Shown one piece after another: positions 7,652-15,209 of a DNA stretch of 64,000 nt (its first letter is position 1; each line of letters begins with the position of its first letter). A program made the translations under genes and the position numbers. This stretch comes from Phyllobacterium endophyticum (GTDB taxonomy: Bacteria; Pseudomonadota; Alphaproteobacteria; Rhizobiales; Rhizobiaceae), in assembly GCF_003010935.1 (NCBI RefSeq), contig NZ_PGGN01000007.1, positions 62,001 through 126,000 on the forward strand, in the 5' to 3' direction. The notes below the pieces were generated by a model, which saw only the letters and a program-made list of their open reading frames with translations, was not told the DNA's origin and ran no database searches.

Positions 7652-9942
7652 CCATTGTCGACACCAGAATGAAACACGGCAACGCCTCGGATGGGCTGCT
7701 CGGCGGTCGCCTTGCCCGCGTCGACGGTCCGGCCAAGATCACCGGCGCAGCCGATTATGCAATGGAATATTTTCCCGAAGGAATGGTCTACGCGGTCATC
7801 ATTGACAGCACGATCGCTTCCGGTCGCGTCGTCGCACTCGATACCGCAGCCGCCGAGGCCTGTCCCGGTGTTCTGCTTGTCCTGACCCCGGACAATGCAT
7901 TGCCCATCCGGACTGCCACGGGCTGGATGGGCGAACCACCTCCCCCCGTACCCTATGATCCGTTGGCGCGCGAGATTACCTTTGCGGGCCAGCATATCGC
8001 AGCCGTCATTGCCGAAACATTCGAGCAGGCAACAGCAGCAGCGGCACTCGTCAAGGCCACTTACGAAGAAACCACCCCGATTTCGAGTTTCGACGACCCA
8101 AGGTCTGGCGAAGGCAATCCGGTCGACATGATGACAATGGAGTGGGGCGATGCCGAAGCTGCGCTTGTCACGGCCCCTGTTCAGATCGAGCAGGAGTACC
8201 GGACACCGCGCGAATACAACGTACCAATCGAGCCGCACGGGCTCATCGCCCATTGGGAAGGCGACATGCTCACGCTTTGGGAACCGAGCCAATGGATCGA
8301 CGGAATGTCCCGCGCCTATGCCGAATGGTTCGGCATTCCGTTCGAGAACGTGCGCATGCGCTCGCCCTATATCGGCGGCGGGTTTGGTTCGAAGGCATTC
8401 CCCACGCGTTATGGCGCAGTTGCGGCAATCGCTGCAAAGATGCTTGACCGGCCGGTCAAGCTTGCCGTCACGCGCCCACAGACTTTTACCGCTTTCGGCG
8501 GACGGCCGGCTACGCGGCAGACGATTGCTCTCGGGGCCACGCGTGAAGGCAAACTCCTGTCGATCGTACATAAGGGTGCCAACGAAACTTCGATGAATGA
8601 CGTCGTTGTCGAACCCTTGGGCTCCGTTACATCGATCATGTATGCAACACCGAATTTTTCGTCGCGCCAGAACATCGTGCCGGTGAACACCGTGAAACCA
8701 GGTCCCTTGCGCGCGCCCGGAGAGAACCCCAGTGCCTTCGGCATCGAATGCGCCATCGATGAACTTGCCTACGAGGTCGGTATCGACCCGCTGGATATCC
8801 GCCTGCTCAACTATGCCGAGGAAGACCCGCACGCCAAGAAGCCGTGGTCGACGCGCCGGTTGCGTGAAGCCTATGCCGCCGGCGCCGAGGCTTTCGGCTG
8901 GGCAAAGCGCAGTCCGGGCGTGCGGTCCATGCGAGAAGGCAGGCAGCTTGTCGGCTATGGTGTCGCCGCCGGAACCTATCCGGTCAGGCGCACCCCGGGC
9001 GAGGCAATGGTCCGGATATTGAGCAACGGCACGATCGAGGTCGCCAGCAGTAGCATCGATATGGGTCAGGGCACCTATACGATACTTGCACAAACGGCGG
9101 CCGAGGCGATCGGCGTACCGGTCGAGACGGTTGTGGTAAAGCTCGGCGATTCTTCCCTTCCTCGCGCACCGGTCGCCGGCGGCTCGCAACTCGCCAACCT
9201 GATGACCGGCGCCGTGCACAAGGCAGCGCTTGCGGCCCGTGACGAGCTGATCGGCCTTGCCATCAACGATCCGAACTCGCCCTTCCGCGATTTGCAGGCG
9301 AATACGTTGACCATCGAAGGCGGGCAGATCTCATCGCCGCGGGATACGGGTTCGGCCCTCGGCATCGCCGAGGTGATGCGGCGCACCGGACGCGAGCGTA
9401 TCGAAGCTTTGCGCAATACGCTTCCGGAAGAACTCCAGGACGAAAAGGAGCGTTTCCGCAACTACACGACGATCTCGACGATGCTCTCACCAACCGAGGG
9501 CGACTATTCGTTGCACAGCTGGTGCGTGCATTTTGTCGAGGTGCGTGTTGATGCTGATTTTGGCACTGTGCGTGTTGCCCGTATGGTATCGGCACTGGAT
9601 TCAGGCCGGCTCTACAATCCGAAGCTTGCGGAAAGCCAATGGAAGGGCGGGATCATCATGGGCATCGGTCAGGCTCTTCTCGAGGAAGGACTGGTAGACC
9701 CGCGCAACGGCCATGTGATGAACAACAATCTAGGCGATTATCTCGTGCCGACCAACGCGGATATCCCGGATTTGCAGGTGATCTCCGTCGGCGTTCCCGA
9801 TACGCACGCTTCAGTACTTGGCGGCAAGGCCGTTGGCGAACTGGCCATCGTCGGGGTGGGGCCGGCCATCGCCAACGCGGTCTACCACGCAACCGGCATA
9901 CGCGTCCGCGACCTGCCTATCACGCTCGAAAAGCTGATCTAG
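7648..9942 (+). CDS. paoC: aldehyde oxidoreductase, molybdopterin subunit (PaoC type)
   Basis: This 764-residue catalytic subunit belongs to the xanthine oxidase family. Visible cofactor and active-site segments are YIGGGFGSKAF, GPLRAPGENPSAFGIE, SSIDMGQGTYT and, close to the C-terminus, GKAVGELAIVG with the catalytic glutamate. It should oxidise aldehydes to carboxylic acids with molybdopterin cytosine dinucleotide. No XdhC/PaoD-type maturation gene follows; a terminator comes directly after the stop. The TetR gene upstream points to induction by an aldehyde or aromatic substrate. Confidence 0.92.
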   Translation: MTIVDTRMKHGNASDGLLGGRLARVDGPAKITGAADYAMEYFPEGMVYAVIIDSTIASGRVVALDTAAAEACPGVLLVLTPDNALPIRTATGWMGEPPPPVPYDPLAREITFAGQHIAAVIAETFEQATAAAALVKATYEETTPISSFDDPRSGEGNPVDMMTMEWGDAEAALVTAPVQIEQEYRTPREYNVPIEPHGLIAHWEGDMLTLWEPSQWIDGMSRAYAEWFGIPFENVRMRSPYIGGGFGSKAFPTRYGAVAAIAAKMLDRPVKLAVTRPQTFTAFGGRPATRQTIALGATREGKLLSIVHKGANETSMNDVVVEPLGSVTSIMYATPNFSSRQNIVPVNTVKPGPLRAPGENPSAFGIECAIDELAYEVGIDPLDIRLLNYAEEDPHAKKPWSTRRLREAYAAGAEAFGWAKRSPGVRSMREGRQLVGYGVAAGTYPVRRTPGEAMVRILSNGTIEVASSSIDMGQGTYTILAQTAAEAIGVPVETVVVKLGDSSLPRAPVAGGSQLANLMTGAVHKAALAARDELIGLAINDPNSPFRDLQANTLTIEGGQISSPRDTGSALGIAEVMRRTGRERIEALRNTLPEELQDEKERFRNYTTISTMLSPTEGDYSLHSWCVHFVEVRVDADFGTVRVARMVSALDSGRLYNPKLAESQWKGGIIMGIGQALLEEGLVDPRNGHVMNNNLGDYLVPTNADIPDLQVISVGVPDTHASVLGGKAVGELAIVGVGPAIANAVYHATGIRVRDLPITLEKLI

Positions 9943-9960
9943 AATCCCTTCTCGGAAACA

Positions 9961-9990
9961 GAAAACCCGGCACTCGTGCCGGGTTTTCTT
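9961..9990 (+). terminator. Rho-independent terminator of the aldehyde oxidoreductase operon
   Basis: The inverted repeat AAAACCCGGCAC / GTGCCGGGTTTT has a 2-base loop and is followed by a T-rich run. It sits 19 bases after the paoC-type stop. Because the stem ends are A- and T-rich on both sides, it could also stop transcription coming from the right. Confidence 0.85.
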
Positions 9991-10008
9991 TGTCGAACAT
10001 CTTGGACA

Positions 10009-10150
10009 GAGACCATTTTGAGAATTCAGCCTGATGAGCGAGCTGGTGTGGTTTTCGAGACCCGGAGCGCAGCGGACTTATTGGTCCGTGAGCACCGGAA
10101 GCGGAGAAAATCGCATCAGATCGCCATCAGGGTGGATTGGCAAAGGTCTC
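10009..10150. repeat. Palindromic mosaic repeat, family A, copy 1
   Basis: About 142 bp, bounded by GAGACC and GGTCTC, with long imperfect arms that fold on each other (left GAATTCAGCCTGATGAG against right CATCAGGGTGGATT). The middle pairs CGGAGCGCAGCGGAC with GTCCGTGAGCACCGG. Copies 2-6 lie at 11.3, 15.1, 26.7, 28.5 and 44.2 kb. The style matches rhizobial intergenic mosaic elements (RIME-like). This copy touches the stop codon (TAG, 10151-10153) of the Tim44-like gene. Confidence 0.85.
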
Positions 10151-11179
10151 CTAGGCAGCGTCCTGAATGGCCGCAAGCTTCCATTCCGTATTGGGCTTGC
10201 GCACGAAGGTCCAGACTTCGGTCGTCTGCGAGGGCTGGTCTTCATCGCCCTTCACCACGCGTCCGGTCTGCCGGTCCACCATTGCATCGACACTCTCGTA
10301 ACGCATCGCCGTCGTTGCGTATTGCGCGTCGCCTTCCGCCCACGCCTCGGCGATGTCCGCCTGCAGCAGCTTGACGTTCGAGACGCTGTTACGCAGCCCG
10401 TCGGTCGCGTTCTGGCCGAGCTCTTCGGCGAGATACGACATGGCTTCAGGGGTCGTCAGATTGCGCAGCGTTGCGTAATCTTCCTTGCCGTAGGCCGTCT
10501 GCACTTCGGTCAGCAGCTTCTCGAACGTCTCGAGATCTTCCTGCTTGAGGCCGATCTCATCGGAAGCAGCCGAAAGACCCGGCGCAGCATAGCCCTGGCT
10601 CCCACCAACCGATCCTCGCTGTGCGGCCGTCTGGTTTGCAGCGGAGCCGATTGTCGGCACGCGCATCGGCGACACGTTCCCCGGCTCTTCATTATAGGCG
10701 CTGCGGCCAAAACCCTGCCCGCCACCGGCGACGGCCGGCGAGGACCGGCGCGAACGGAAGTAGCGCATGGCGAGCATGATCACGCCGGCAAGAATGGCGA
10801 CCTGCAGCAGCATGCCGAGCATGCCCGCCGCGCCGCCGAAGCCATAGCCAAGGAGCGCGCCGAGCAAACCACCGAGAAGCAGGCCACCCAGCAGGGAGCG
10901 GCCCATGCCGCCGAACAATCCAGGACGCTGCTGCGCCGCCTGCGGAGCCGTCGCGCCAGGCTGGTTCTGCGGCCTCGGGGTCATCGAGCGTTCTATGGGC
11001 GCAGCGGGTGCCGGTGAAGTCCGTGTCGGTGCAGGCGCCTGGAAGGTTCGCGAGCCGCGGCTACCGAAACCACCCCCGCCACGCCGGGCATCCGCCTCGT
11101 AGACAACACTGAACGATACCGCCAATCCAATGACGAGCATCGCGGCTATCCGGCCAAGGCGAGAAAGGTAAAGCGGCAT
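10151..11179 (-). CDS. Tim44-like domain membrane protein
   Basis: This is a 342-residue protein. It has an N-terminal hydrophobic segment (residues 8-28), then a Gly/Pro/Ala/Gln-rich linker. A strongly hydrophobic glycine-rich stretch follows (LLGGLLLGGLLGALLGYGFGG and LQVAILAGVIMLAM, about residues 95-145), and the C-terminal half is a Tim44-like domain (ETFEKLLTEVQTAYGKED to NTEWKLAAIQ). Alphaproteobacterial relatives of mitochondrial Tim44 have no settled role. The fold suggests a membrane-tethered binding domain. It is transcribed alone, ending at mosaic repeat copy A1. Confidence 0.85.
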   Translation of the reverse strand: MPLYLSRLGRIAAMLVIGLAVSFSVVYEADARRGGGGFGSRGSRTFQAPAPTRTSPAPAAPIERSMTPRPQNQPGATAPQAAQQRPGLFGGMGRSLLGGLLLGGLLGALLGYGFGGAAGMLGMLLQVAILAGVIMLAMRYFRSRRSSPAVAGGGQGFGRSAYNEEPGNVSPMRVPTIGSAANQTAAQRGSVGGSQGYAAPGLSAASDEIGLKQEDLETFEKLLTEVQTAYGKEDYATLRNLTTPEAMSYLAEELGQNATDGLRNSVSNVKLLQADIAEAWAEGDAQYATTAMRYESVDAMVDRQTGRVVKGDEDQPSQTTEVWTFVRKPNTEWKLAAIQDAA

Positions 11180-11299
11180 GCAGATAATCTCCTCTAAGCG
11201 TGTCGTATGACACTTCGCTCACGCATATGGTGAGGGCCAGGGAGGATTTGAAGGATTGGCAAGGAAATTTCACAGAATGAGGGTTACGAGGCGCGACGC

Positions 11300-11443
11300 G
11301 AGGCCATTCGAGAAGTCAGCCTGATGGGCCAGCTGGTGTGGTTTTCGAGAACCGAAACGCAGCGGACTTATTGGTCCGTGAGCATCGGAAGCGCTGAAAA
11401 TCGCATCAGCTGGCCCATCAGGGTGAAGCAACCGAAGGATCTC
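11300..11443. repeat. Palindromic mosaic repeat, family A, copy 2
   Basis: Same architecture as copy A1 (GTCAGCCTGATGGGCCAGCTG against CAGCTGGCCCATCAGGGTGA), but with diverged outer ends. It reaches the TGA stop (11442-11444) of the sulfite-oxidase-like gene on the minus strand. The space between 11180 and 11299 holds only the leader of the Tim44-like gene. Confidence 0.75.
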
Positions 11444-12215
11444 AGATGCCGGCGTACCACTCGTAGCCCCGGTCCTCCCAAAAGCCGCCCTTGCCCCCGG
11501 CGATGTTCCTGAAACTGTCCACGAGCTCGATTCCCATGACGTACTTTGCGTGCTTGTAGCCAAGCTGGCGCTCGACCCGCAGGCGCAGAGGCGCACCATG
11601 GGCGACCTCGAGATCCCTGCCGTTCATGCCGTAGGCAAGGATCGTCTGCGGATGCCATGCATCGACGAGGTCTATGCTTTCGTAGTAGCGGCCGCTGCCG
11701 TCAAGCGTTTGTTCGAGATCGTCCGCGCAGTGAAAAACCGCATAGCGCGCGCCGGGAGCAAGTCCGGCTTTTTCCAGAACGAGTCCGAGCGGCACGCCCA
11801 TCCATTTGCCGATGGCGCTCCAGCCTTCGACGCAATCGTGCCGCGTGATCTGGGTGCGGGATGGCATCGCCTTCAGATCGGCCAGCGAAAGGTTCAGCGG
11901 TGTTTTCACCATGCCGTTCACAACGAGCTTCCAGTCGGCGAACTTGTTTTCTGTCATGCGCGCATAATCTTCGCTGTCAGGCTGCGTCGTGCCGTTGCCC
12001 TTGAAAACCGGGGATATGTCTGCCTCGGAGAATTCGCGCGCCAACGTGTGCTGCGACATGAGCAGACGTTGTGCGCCCATCGTCAGCCCCTCGGCCTTTT
12101 GCAGGATGTCGTTGACGGCCGTGCTTTCGACCATCGCGTCGCAGCCCGTCAGCAAGCCTGTTGCCGCGACACTCGAGCCGATGAGGAAACGGCGGCGGGT
12201 AAGATCAAAGCTCAT
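11442..12215 (-). CDS. MsrP/sulfite-oxidase-like molybdoenzyme
   Basis: A 257-residue protein of the sulfite oxidase fold. The N-terminus has a twin-arginine export signal (TRRRFLIGSSVAATG, residues 6-20) followed by LLTGC, so it may be an exported lipoprotein. The molybdenum-ligating cysteine is C128 in TRHDCVEGW. Other family segments are GAPLRLRVERQLGYKHAKYV. Known relatives (MsrP/YedY) reduce methionine sulfoxide in periplasmic proteins with electrons from a membrane cytochrome b. The start ATG at 12215 overlaps the cytochrome gene by four bases. The open frame upstream is antisense-like extension and should not be added. Confidence 0.87.
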   Translation of the reverse strand: MSFDLTRRRFLIGSSVAATGLLTGCDAMVESTAVNDILQKAEGLTMGAQRLLMSQHTLAREFSEADISPVFKGNGTTQPDSEDYARMTENKFADWKLVVNGMVKTPLNLSLADLKAMPSRTQITRHDCVEGWSAIGKWMGVPLGLVLEKAGLAPGARYAVFHCADDLEQTLDGSGRYYESIDLVDAWHPQTILAYGMNGRDLEVAHGAPLRLRVERQLGYKHAKYVMGIELVDSFRNIAGGKGGFWEDRGYEWYAGI

Positions 12216-13084
12216 TTGGACACCTCGTCTTTCGGCTCGAGTTTCAATGCGTAATAGCCGGTGATCATCGATCGCAGATTGTTCCAGAAGCCCGAAACAA
12301 GCACCATGACGACATGAACGATGACGAATAGGACGATCAGCGACGCAGCGATGAAATGGATGGTGCGAGCCGATTGCCTGCCGCCGAAGACGTCGAGCAG
12401 CCATGGAAAGATCGCGTTGAATCCCGGCGACATGGTGAGGCCCGTCAATACCATCAGCGGCAGGACGATGAATACCACCGCCATATAGGTCAGCTTCTGC
12501 AAGGAATTGTAGTGCCGTGCCTTTTCGCCCTTGGGAAAACGCAACCTTGCGTGGTCTGCCACCTCCTGCGCCAGATGGCCCGGCGTCAGCTGATCTCTGG
12601 TTGGCACGAGATCGCGGCGGAAATGCCGGCCGATCAGCCCGTATAGCAGATAAACCAGACCGTTGATGACGAAGAACCAGGCGAAGAAAAAATGCCAGCG
12701 GCGGCCGGTGGCAAGATCCTGATAGCTTGGAATGGTGATCCAGGAAGGAAAGGCCCGCGGGCCAAGCTCGCCGTTCTCGGTCGAAGCGCCAAGCACCCCG
12801 GTCGTGTTCAATGACAGGCTTCCGATCCGTGTCACACCCTTGACCGTATCGCCATCCTGGACAGCCCCGATCGAGATGAATGAAGGATCGGGCAGCGCGT
12901 CGGACCCGTATTGGCCCCAATAGAGATATGGATGGGCGTTGAAGATTTGCAGGCCGCTCATCAGCAGGAAGCTCAGGCACAGGACGTTCAGCCAATGGGT
13001 GACGCGCACCGCCAGCGAATGGCGGTAGAACAGAACCTTTCCGGGCTTGGCGGTGCCGGTTGCACCTGATGTAACGCTTGTCAT
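12212..13084 (-). CDS. cytochrome b561-type membrane subunit
   Basis: This 290-residue integral membrane protein has about four to six hydrophobic helices and the histidines expected of a di-haem cytochrome b (RHSLAVRVTHWLNVL at the N-terminus, HFFFAWFFVINGLVYLLYG, HFIAASLIVLFVIVHVVMV). It should pass quinol electrons to the exported molybdoenzyme encoded downstream with ATGA overlap. The ATG at 13084 is chosen because CGGAGG lies five bases upstream. An ATG eight codons earlier lacks this. No SigF-type promoter lies directly in front of it, so transcription may come from the MXKDX gene promoter at 13.7 kb. Confidence 0.87.
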   Translation of the reverse strand: MTSVTSGATGTAKPGKVLFYRHSLAVRVTHWLNVLCLSFLLMSGLQIFNAHPYLYWGQYGSDALPDPSFISIGAVQDGDTVKGVTRIGSLSLNTTGVLGASTENGELGPRAFPSWITIPSYQDLATGRRWHFFFAWFFVINGLVYLLYGLIGRHFRRDLVPTRDQLTPGHLAQEVADHARLRFPKGEKARHYNSLQKLTYMAVVFIVLPLMVLTGLTMSPGFNAIFPWLLDVFGGRQSARTIHFIAASLIVLFVIVHVVMVLVSGFWNNLRSMITGYYALKLEPKDEVSK

Positions 13085-13120
13085 TCGAGCCTCCGTCGGC
13101 CTTTGCAAATCATGGAAGTA

Positions 13121-13256
13121 GGTTGTGCGCGGTTAGGCAAGCTCACCATCACGAGGTTCGCTCGATGCAGCGATGCACCAGGTCACGAGATCGAAACCCA
13201 AGCTCACCACAAGTGCCCGCATCCCGCATGGTGAGCCTGCCTGACCACGCACAACC
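13121..13256. repeat. Palindromic repeat, GTGCGTGGTTNG family (C), copy 1
   Basis: The left arm GGTTGTGCGCGGTTAGGCAA and the right arm (reverse complement GGTTGTGCGTGGTCAGGCAG) enclose about 75 bp. The same arm sequence recurs at 24.3 and 42.8 kb. It lies in the leader of the cytochrome b gene, directly followed by a family B element. Confidence 0.75.
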
Positions 13257-13266
13257 AATCAGTTAT

Positions 13267-13379
13267 TAGGGCCTGTTAAGATTCATGTCAGGGCGAGGCG
13301 AAAACGGTGGTTTTCGAGCACAGGAGTGCAGAAAAGTGCCGTTTACAGTCCGCCATGGCGTGAAGATCGACCGACCCTA
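13267..13379. repeat. Palindromic mosaic repeat, family B, copy 1
   Basis: A palindromic element of about 113 bp: AGATTCATGTCAGGGCG at the left, CGCCATGGCGTGAAGATC at the right, and centre CGGTGGTTTTCGAGCACAGGAG. It shares its core with family A but has different ends. Its last bases form the TAG stop codon (13377-13379) of the MXKDX gene. Together with the preceding family C element it fills the whole 290-bp gap, in which I see no gene. Confidence 0.7.
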
Positions 13380-13664
13380 GTTTGTAGTCTTCTTCTTGGG
13401 AGCCATCGTGCCCATCGCGTCAGGCTTCGCCGCATCCTTCTTCATGGAGCTACTCGACATACTATCCTTTTTCATCGCCATCGTGTCGCATTCCTTCATC
13501 ATGGAATCCTTCTTCATGGCGTCTTTTTCCATCCCGGCATGTTTCATGCAATCGGCCTTGGTCATCGGCTTGTTGGCGTCCATCGCCGATGCAATGTTCG
13601 AACCGGCAAATCCGGTTGCAAGGACGAAAGCTGAAAGCGCGACGGCGCGAGTGATGATATTCAT
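13377..13664 (-). CDS. secreted MXKDX-repeat protein
   Basis: A 95-residue exported protein. The signal peptide spans residues 1 to about 24 (ALSAFVLATGFAGSNIASA). The mature part is a low-complexity run of Met/Lys/Asp units such as MEKDAMKKDSMMKE and MKKDSMSS, the hallmark of the pentapeptide MXKDX family (TIGR02953). The methionine-rich repeat could scavenge oxidants or metals, which would suit the neighbouring methionine-sulfoxide-reductase-like enzyme. That is inference. The ATG at 13664 follows GAGGAGACAACA. A SigF-type promoter lies about 40 bp upstream. Confidence 0.82.
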   Translation of the reverse strand: MNIITRAVALSAFVLATGFAGSNIASAMDANKPMTKADCMKHAGMEKDAMKKDSMMKECDTMAMKKDSMSSSSMKKDAAKPDAMGTMAPKKKTTN

Positions 13665-13700
13665 TGTTGTCTCCTCGTTGTGAATGGTCACATGGGGAAG

Positions 13701-13726
13701 TACGAACGGGGCTCTTTTAAAGTTAC
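13701..13726 (-). promoter_or_regulatory. SigF-type ECF promoter of the MXKDX gene
   Basis: On the minus strand this reads GTAACT, 16 bases, CGTA. The -35 is at 13726-13721 and the -10 at 13704-13701. It differs from the promoter of the sigma factor gene itself by one base in each box. Confidence 0.7.
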
Positions 13727-13804
13727 AGGGCATCACGGATTGGTGATCATTCCACGCGTAATCGCCCTTGAAGGATTGACGTGCCATCAGGTTCCATTTC
13801 ATCT

Positions 13805-13830
13805 GTAACCTTTATCCCGGCTGTTGCGAA
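13805..13830 (+). promoter_or_regulatory. SigF-type ECF promoter of the sigma factor gene
   Basis: Reads GTAACC, exactly 16 bases, CGAA, identical to the consensus reported for Caulobacter SigF. It ends 16 bases before the GTG start at 13847, implying positive autoregulation with a very short leader. Confidence 0.75.
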
Positions 13831-13846
13831 TAAGGAATGAAACGGA

Positions 13847-14401
13847 GTGAATCCGGTCGAAGCACGATTGAAGGAACTGATGCTCGCGAGCCTTGATGGC
13901 GATGCGAAGAGCTATGGCGTTCTCCTGAACGATCTCGCCAGGCATCTGCGCTTTTATTTCATGCGCCGGCTGGCGGACGCGCATAAGGGTGACGCCGACG
14001 ATCTTGTGCAGGAAACCTTGATGGCGCTGCATACGCGCCGCGCCACCTATGAGGTCGACCGGCCGTTCACCGCCTGGCTGCATGCGATTGCCCGCTACAA
14101 GCTGATCGATCATTTCAGGCGCAATCGCATAAGAGCGACGGTGCCGCTTGACGATGCACAGGAGCTGTTCGCGCAGGATCAATCCGATGCGGCAGCGGAT
14201 CGAATGGATGTAGAGCGGCTCTTGCAATCGGTGCCGGCAAAGTCGCGGGACCTGATCTACCGCACGAAGATCGAGGGCCAGTCCATCGCCGAGGTGGCGC
14301 AGAGTACAGGTCTGTCGGAGGCTTCCGTAAAGGTGGGTGTACATAGGGGAATAAAGGCGATCGCAGCGAAGTTGAAAGGAGGGGCAGATGACGACAGATG
14401 A
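13847..14401 (+). CDS. sigF: ECF sigma factor, SigF (ECF16) type
   Basis: This 184-residue protein has sigma region 2 (LRFYFMRRLADAHKGDADDLVQETLMAL, ending in WLHAIARYKLIDHFRR) and region 4 (LIYRTKIEGQSIAEVAQSTGLSEASVKVGVHRGIKAI). It starts with GTG at 13847 behind AAGGAATGAAACG. An ATG at 13837 is out of frame. It overlaps the downstream NrsF-type anti-sigma gene by 14 bases. In Caulobacter the SigF/NrsF pair responds to oxidative and heavy-metal stress. The assignment rests on the partner gene, the promoter and the general region 2/4 layout. Confidence 0.85.
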   Translation: MNPVEARLKELMLASLDGDAKSYGVLLNDLARHLRFYFMRRLADAHKGDADDLVQETLMALHTRRATYEVDRPFTAWLHAIARYKLIDHFRRNRIRATVPLDDAQELFAQDQSDAAADRMDVERLLQSVPAKSRDLIYRTKIEGQSIAEVAQSTGLSEASVKVGVHRGIKAIAAKLKGGADDDR

Positions 14402-15029
14402 TCTGATTGCACGTCTGACTGGCGAACTGAAGCCGGTGCCGCGCACAGCTGTCCTTCGGCGGGTCGCAATCGGCCTTGGATCGAGCCTCGCCGCATCGGC
14501 CACTCTCATGTATTTCTGGCTCGGCATGCGGCCGGATCTGATGACTGCCATGGAAACGACGCCGTTCTGGGCGAAGTTCGTCTATACGCTCTCTTTAGCC
14601 ATTGCGGGTGCCTGGGCGCTCAAGCGTATCGCTCATCCCCTGGGCAGCATTCGTATCAATCTGGCTCTCATGGGAGCACTCATCGTCGCAATCGGCATTC
14701 TCGGCTTCATGCAACTCGCGATGGCCCCGCCCGAGGCCCATTACTACCTGCTGACGGGGCATTCGGTATCGATCTGCACGCTTAATATCGTGGTCCTGTC
14801 CCTGCCTCTGCTTGCCGGAGCATTCTGGATATTGAGTGGGCTTGCCCCCACCCGGCTGACCGTTGCGGGTGCCGCCGCAGGCCTTGCCTCCGGCGCAATC
14901 GCGTCCCTGGTCTATTCGTTTCATTGCACCGAAAGCGGAATGCCGTTCATCGCGATCTGGTACACGCTTGGCGTCCTCGTCCCGGGGCTGATCGGCGCTA
15001 TTGCCGGACGATACGTGCTGCGGTGGTAG
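14388..15029 (+). CDS. nrsF: NrsF/DUF1109 membrane anti-sigma factor
   Basis: This 213-residue integral membrane protein has about six transmembrane helices (for example SLAASATLMYFWLGM, IAGAWALKRIA, LALMGALIVAIGILGFMQLAM). It has the DUF1109 signature around LLTGHSVSICTLNIVVLSLP and SLVYSFHCTESGMPFIAIWY. The cysteines in those two segments match the conserved pair thought to sense stress in NrsF. It should hold SigF inactive at the membrane. The ATG at 14388 follows GAAAGGAGGGG inside the end of sigF, so the two are translationally coupled. Confidence 0.88.
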   Translation: MTTDDLIARLTGELKPVPRTAVLRRVAIGLGSSLAASATLMYFWLGMRPDLMTAMETTPFWAKFVYTLSLAIAGAWALKRIAHPLGSIRINLALMGALIVAIGILGFMQLAMAPPEAHYYLLTGHSVSICTLNIVVLSLPLLAGAFWILSGLAPTRLTVAGAAAGLASGAIASLVYSFHCTESGMPFIAIWYTLGVLVPGLIGAIAGRYVLRW

Positions 15030-15060
15030 CGCTTTGCCCTCCCCTTGCGGGACGGGGATT

Positions 15061-15209
15061 GAGACCTTTTGAGAATTCAGCCTGATGAGTCAGCTGGTGT
15101 GGTTTTTGGGGTCGCCCTTGCGACGAGCGCAGGGACATTTTGGTCCATGAGCACCGGAAGCGCAAAAAATCCCATCAGATGGCCATCGGGGTGGATTGGC
15201 AAAGGTCTC
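15061..15209. repeat. Palindromic mosaic repeat, family A, copy 3
   Basis: A full-length copy bounded by GAGACC (15061-15066) and GGTCTC (15204-15209), with a diverged centre (GGGGTCGCCCTTGCGACG). Its right end overlaps the TGA stop codon of iolB (15208-15210). The element therefore lies between the convergent nrsF and iolB genes and could act as a terminator in both directions. Confidence 0.85.

Noticed and set aside
7585-9219. A 544-codon open frame antisense to the molybdopterin subunit gene
   Set aside because: It lies entirely opposite a clearly conserved enzyme gene, has no recognisable motif, and reflects GC-rich codon bias in the opposite frame.
12216-12995. N-terminal extension of the sulfite-oxidase-like gene by 260 codons
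   Set aside because: It overlaps the cytochrome b gene completely, and the true start begins with a twin-arginine signal and a four-base overlap.
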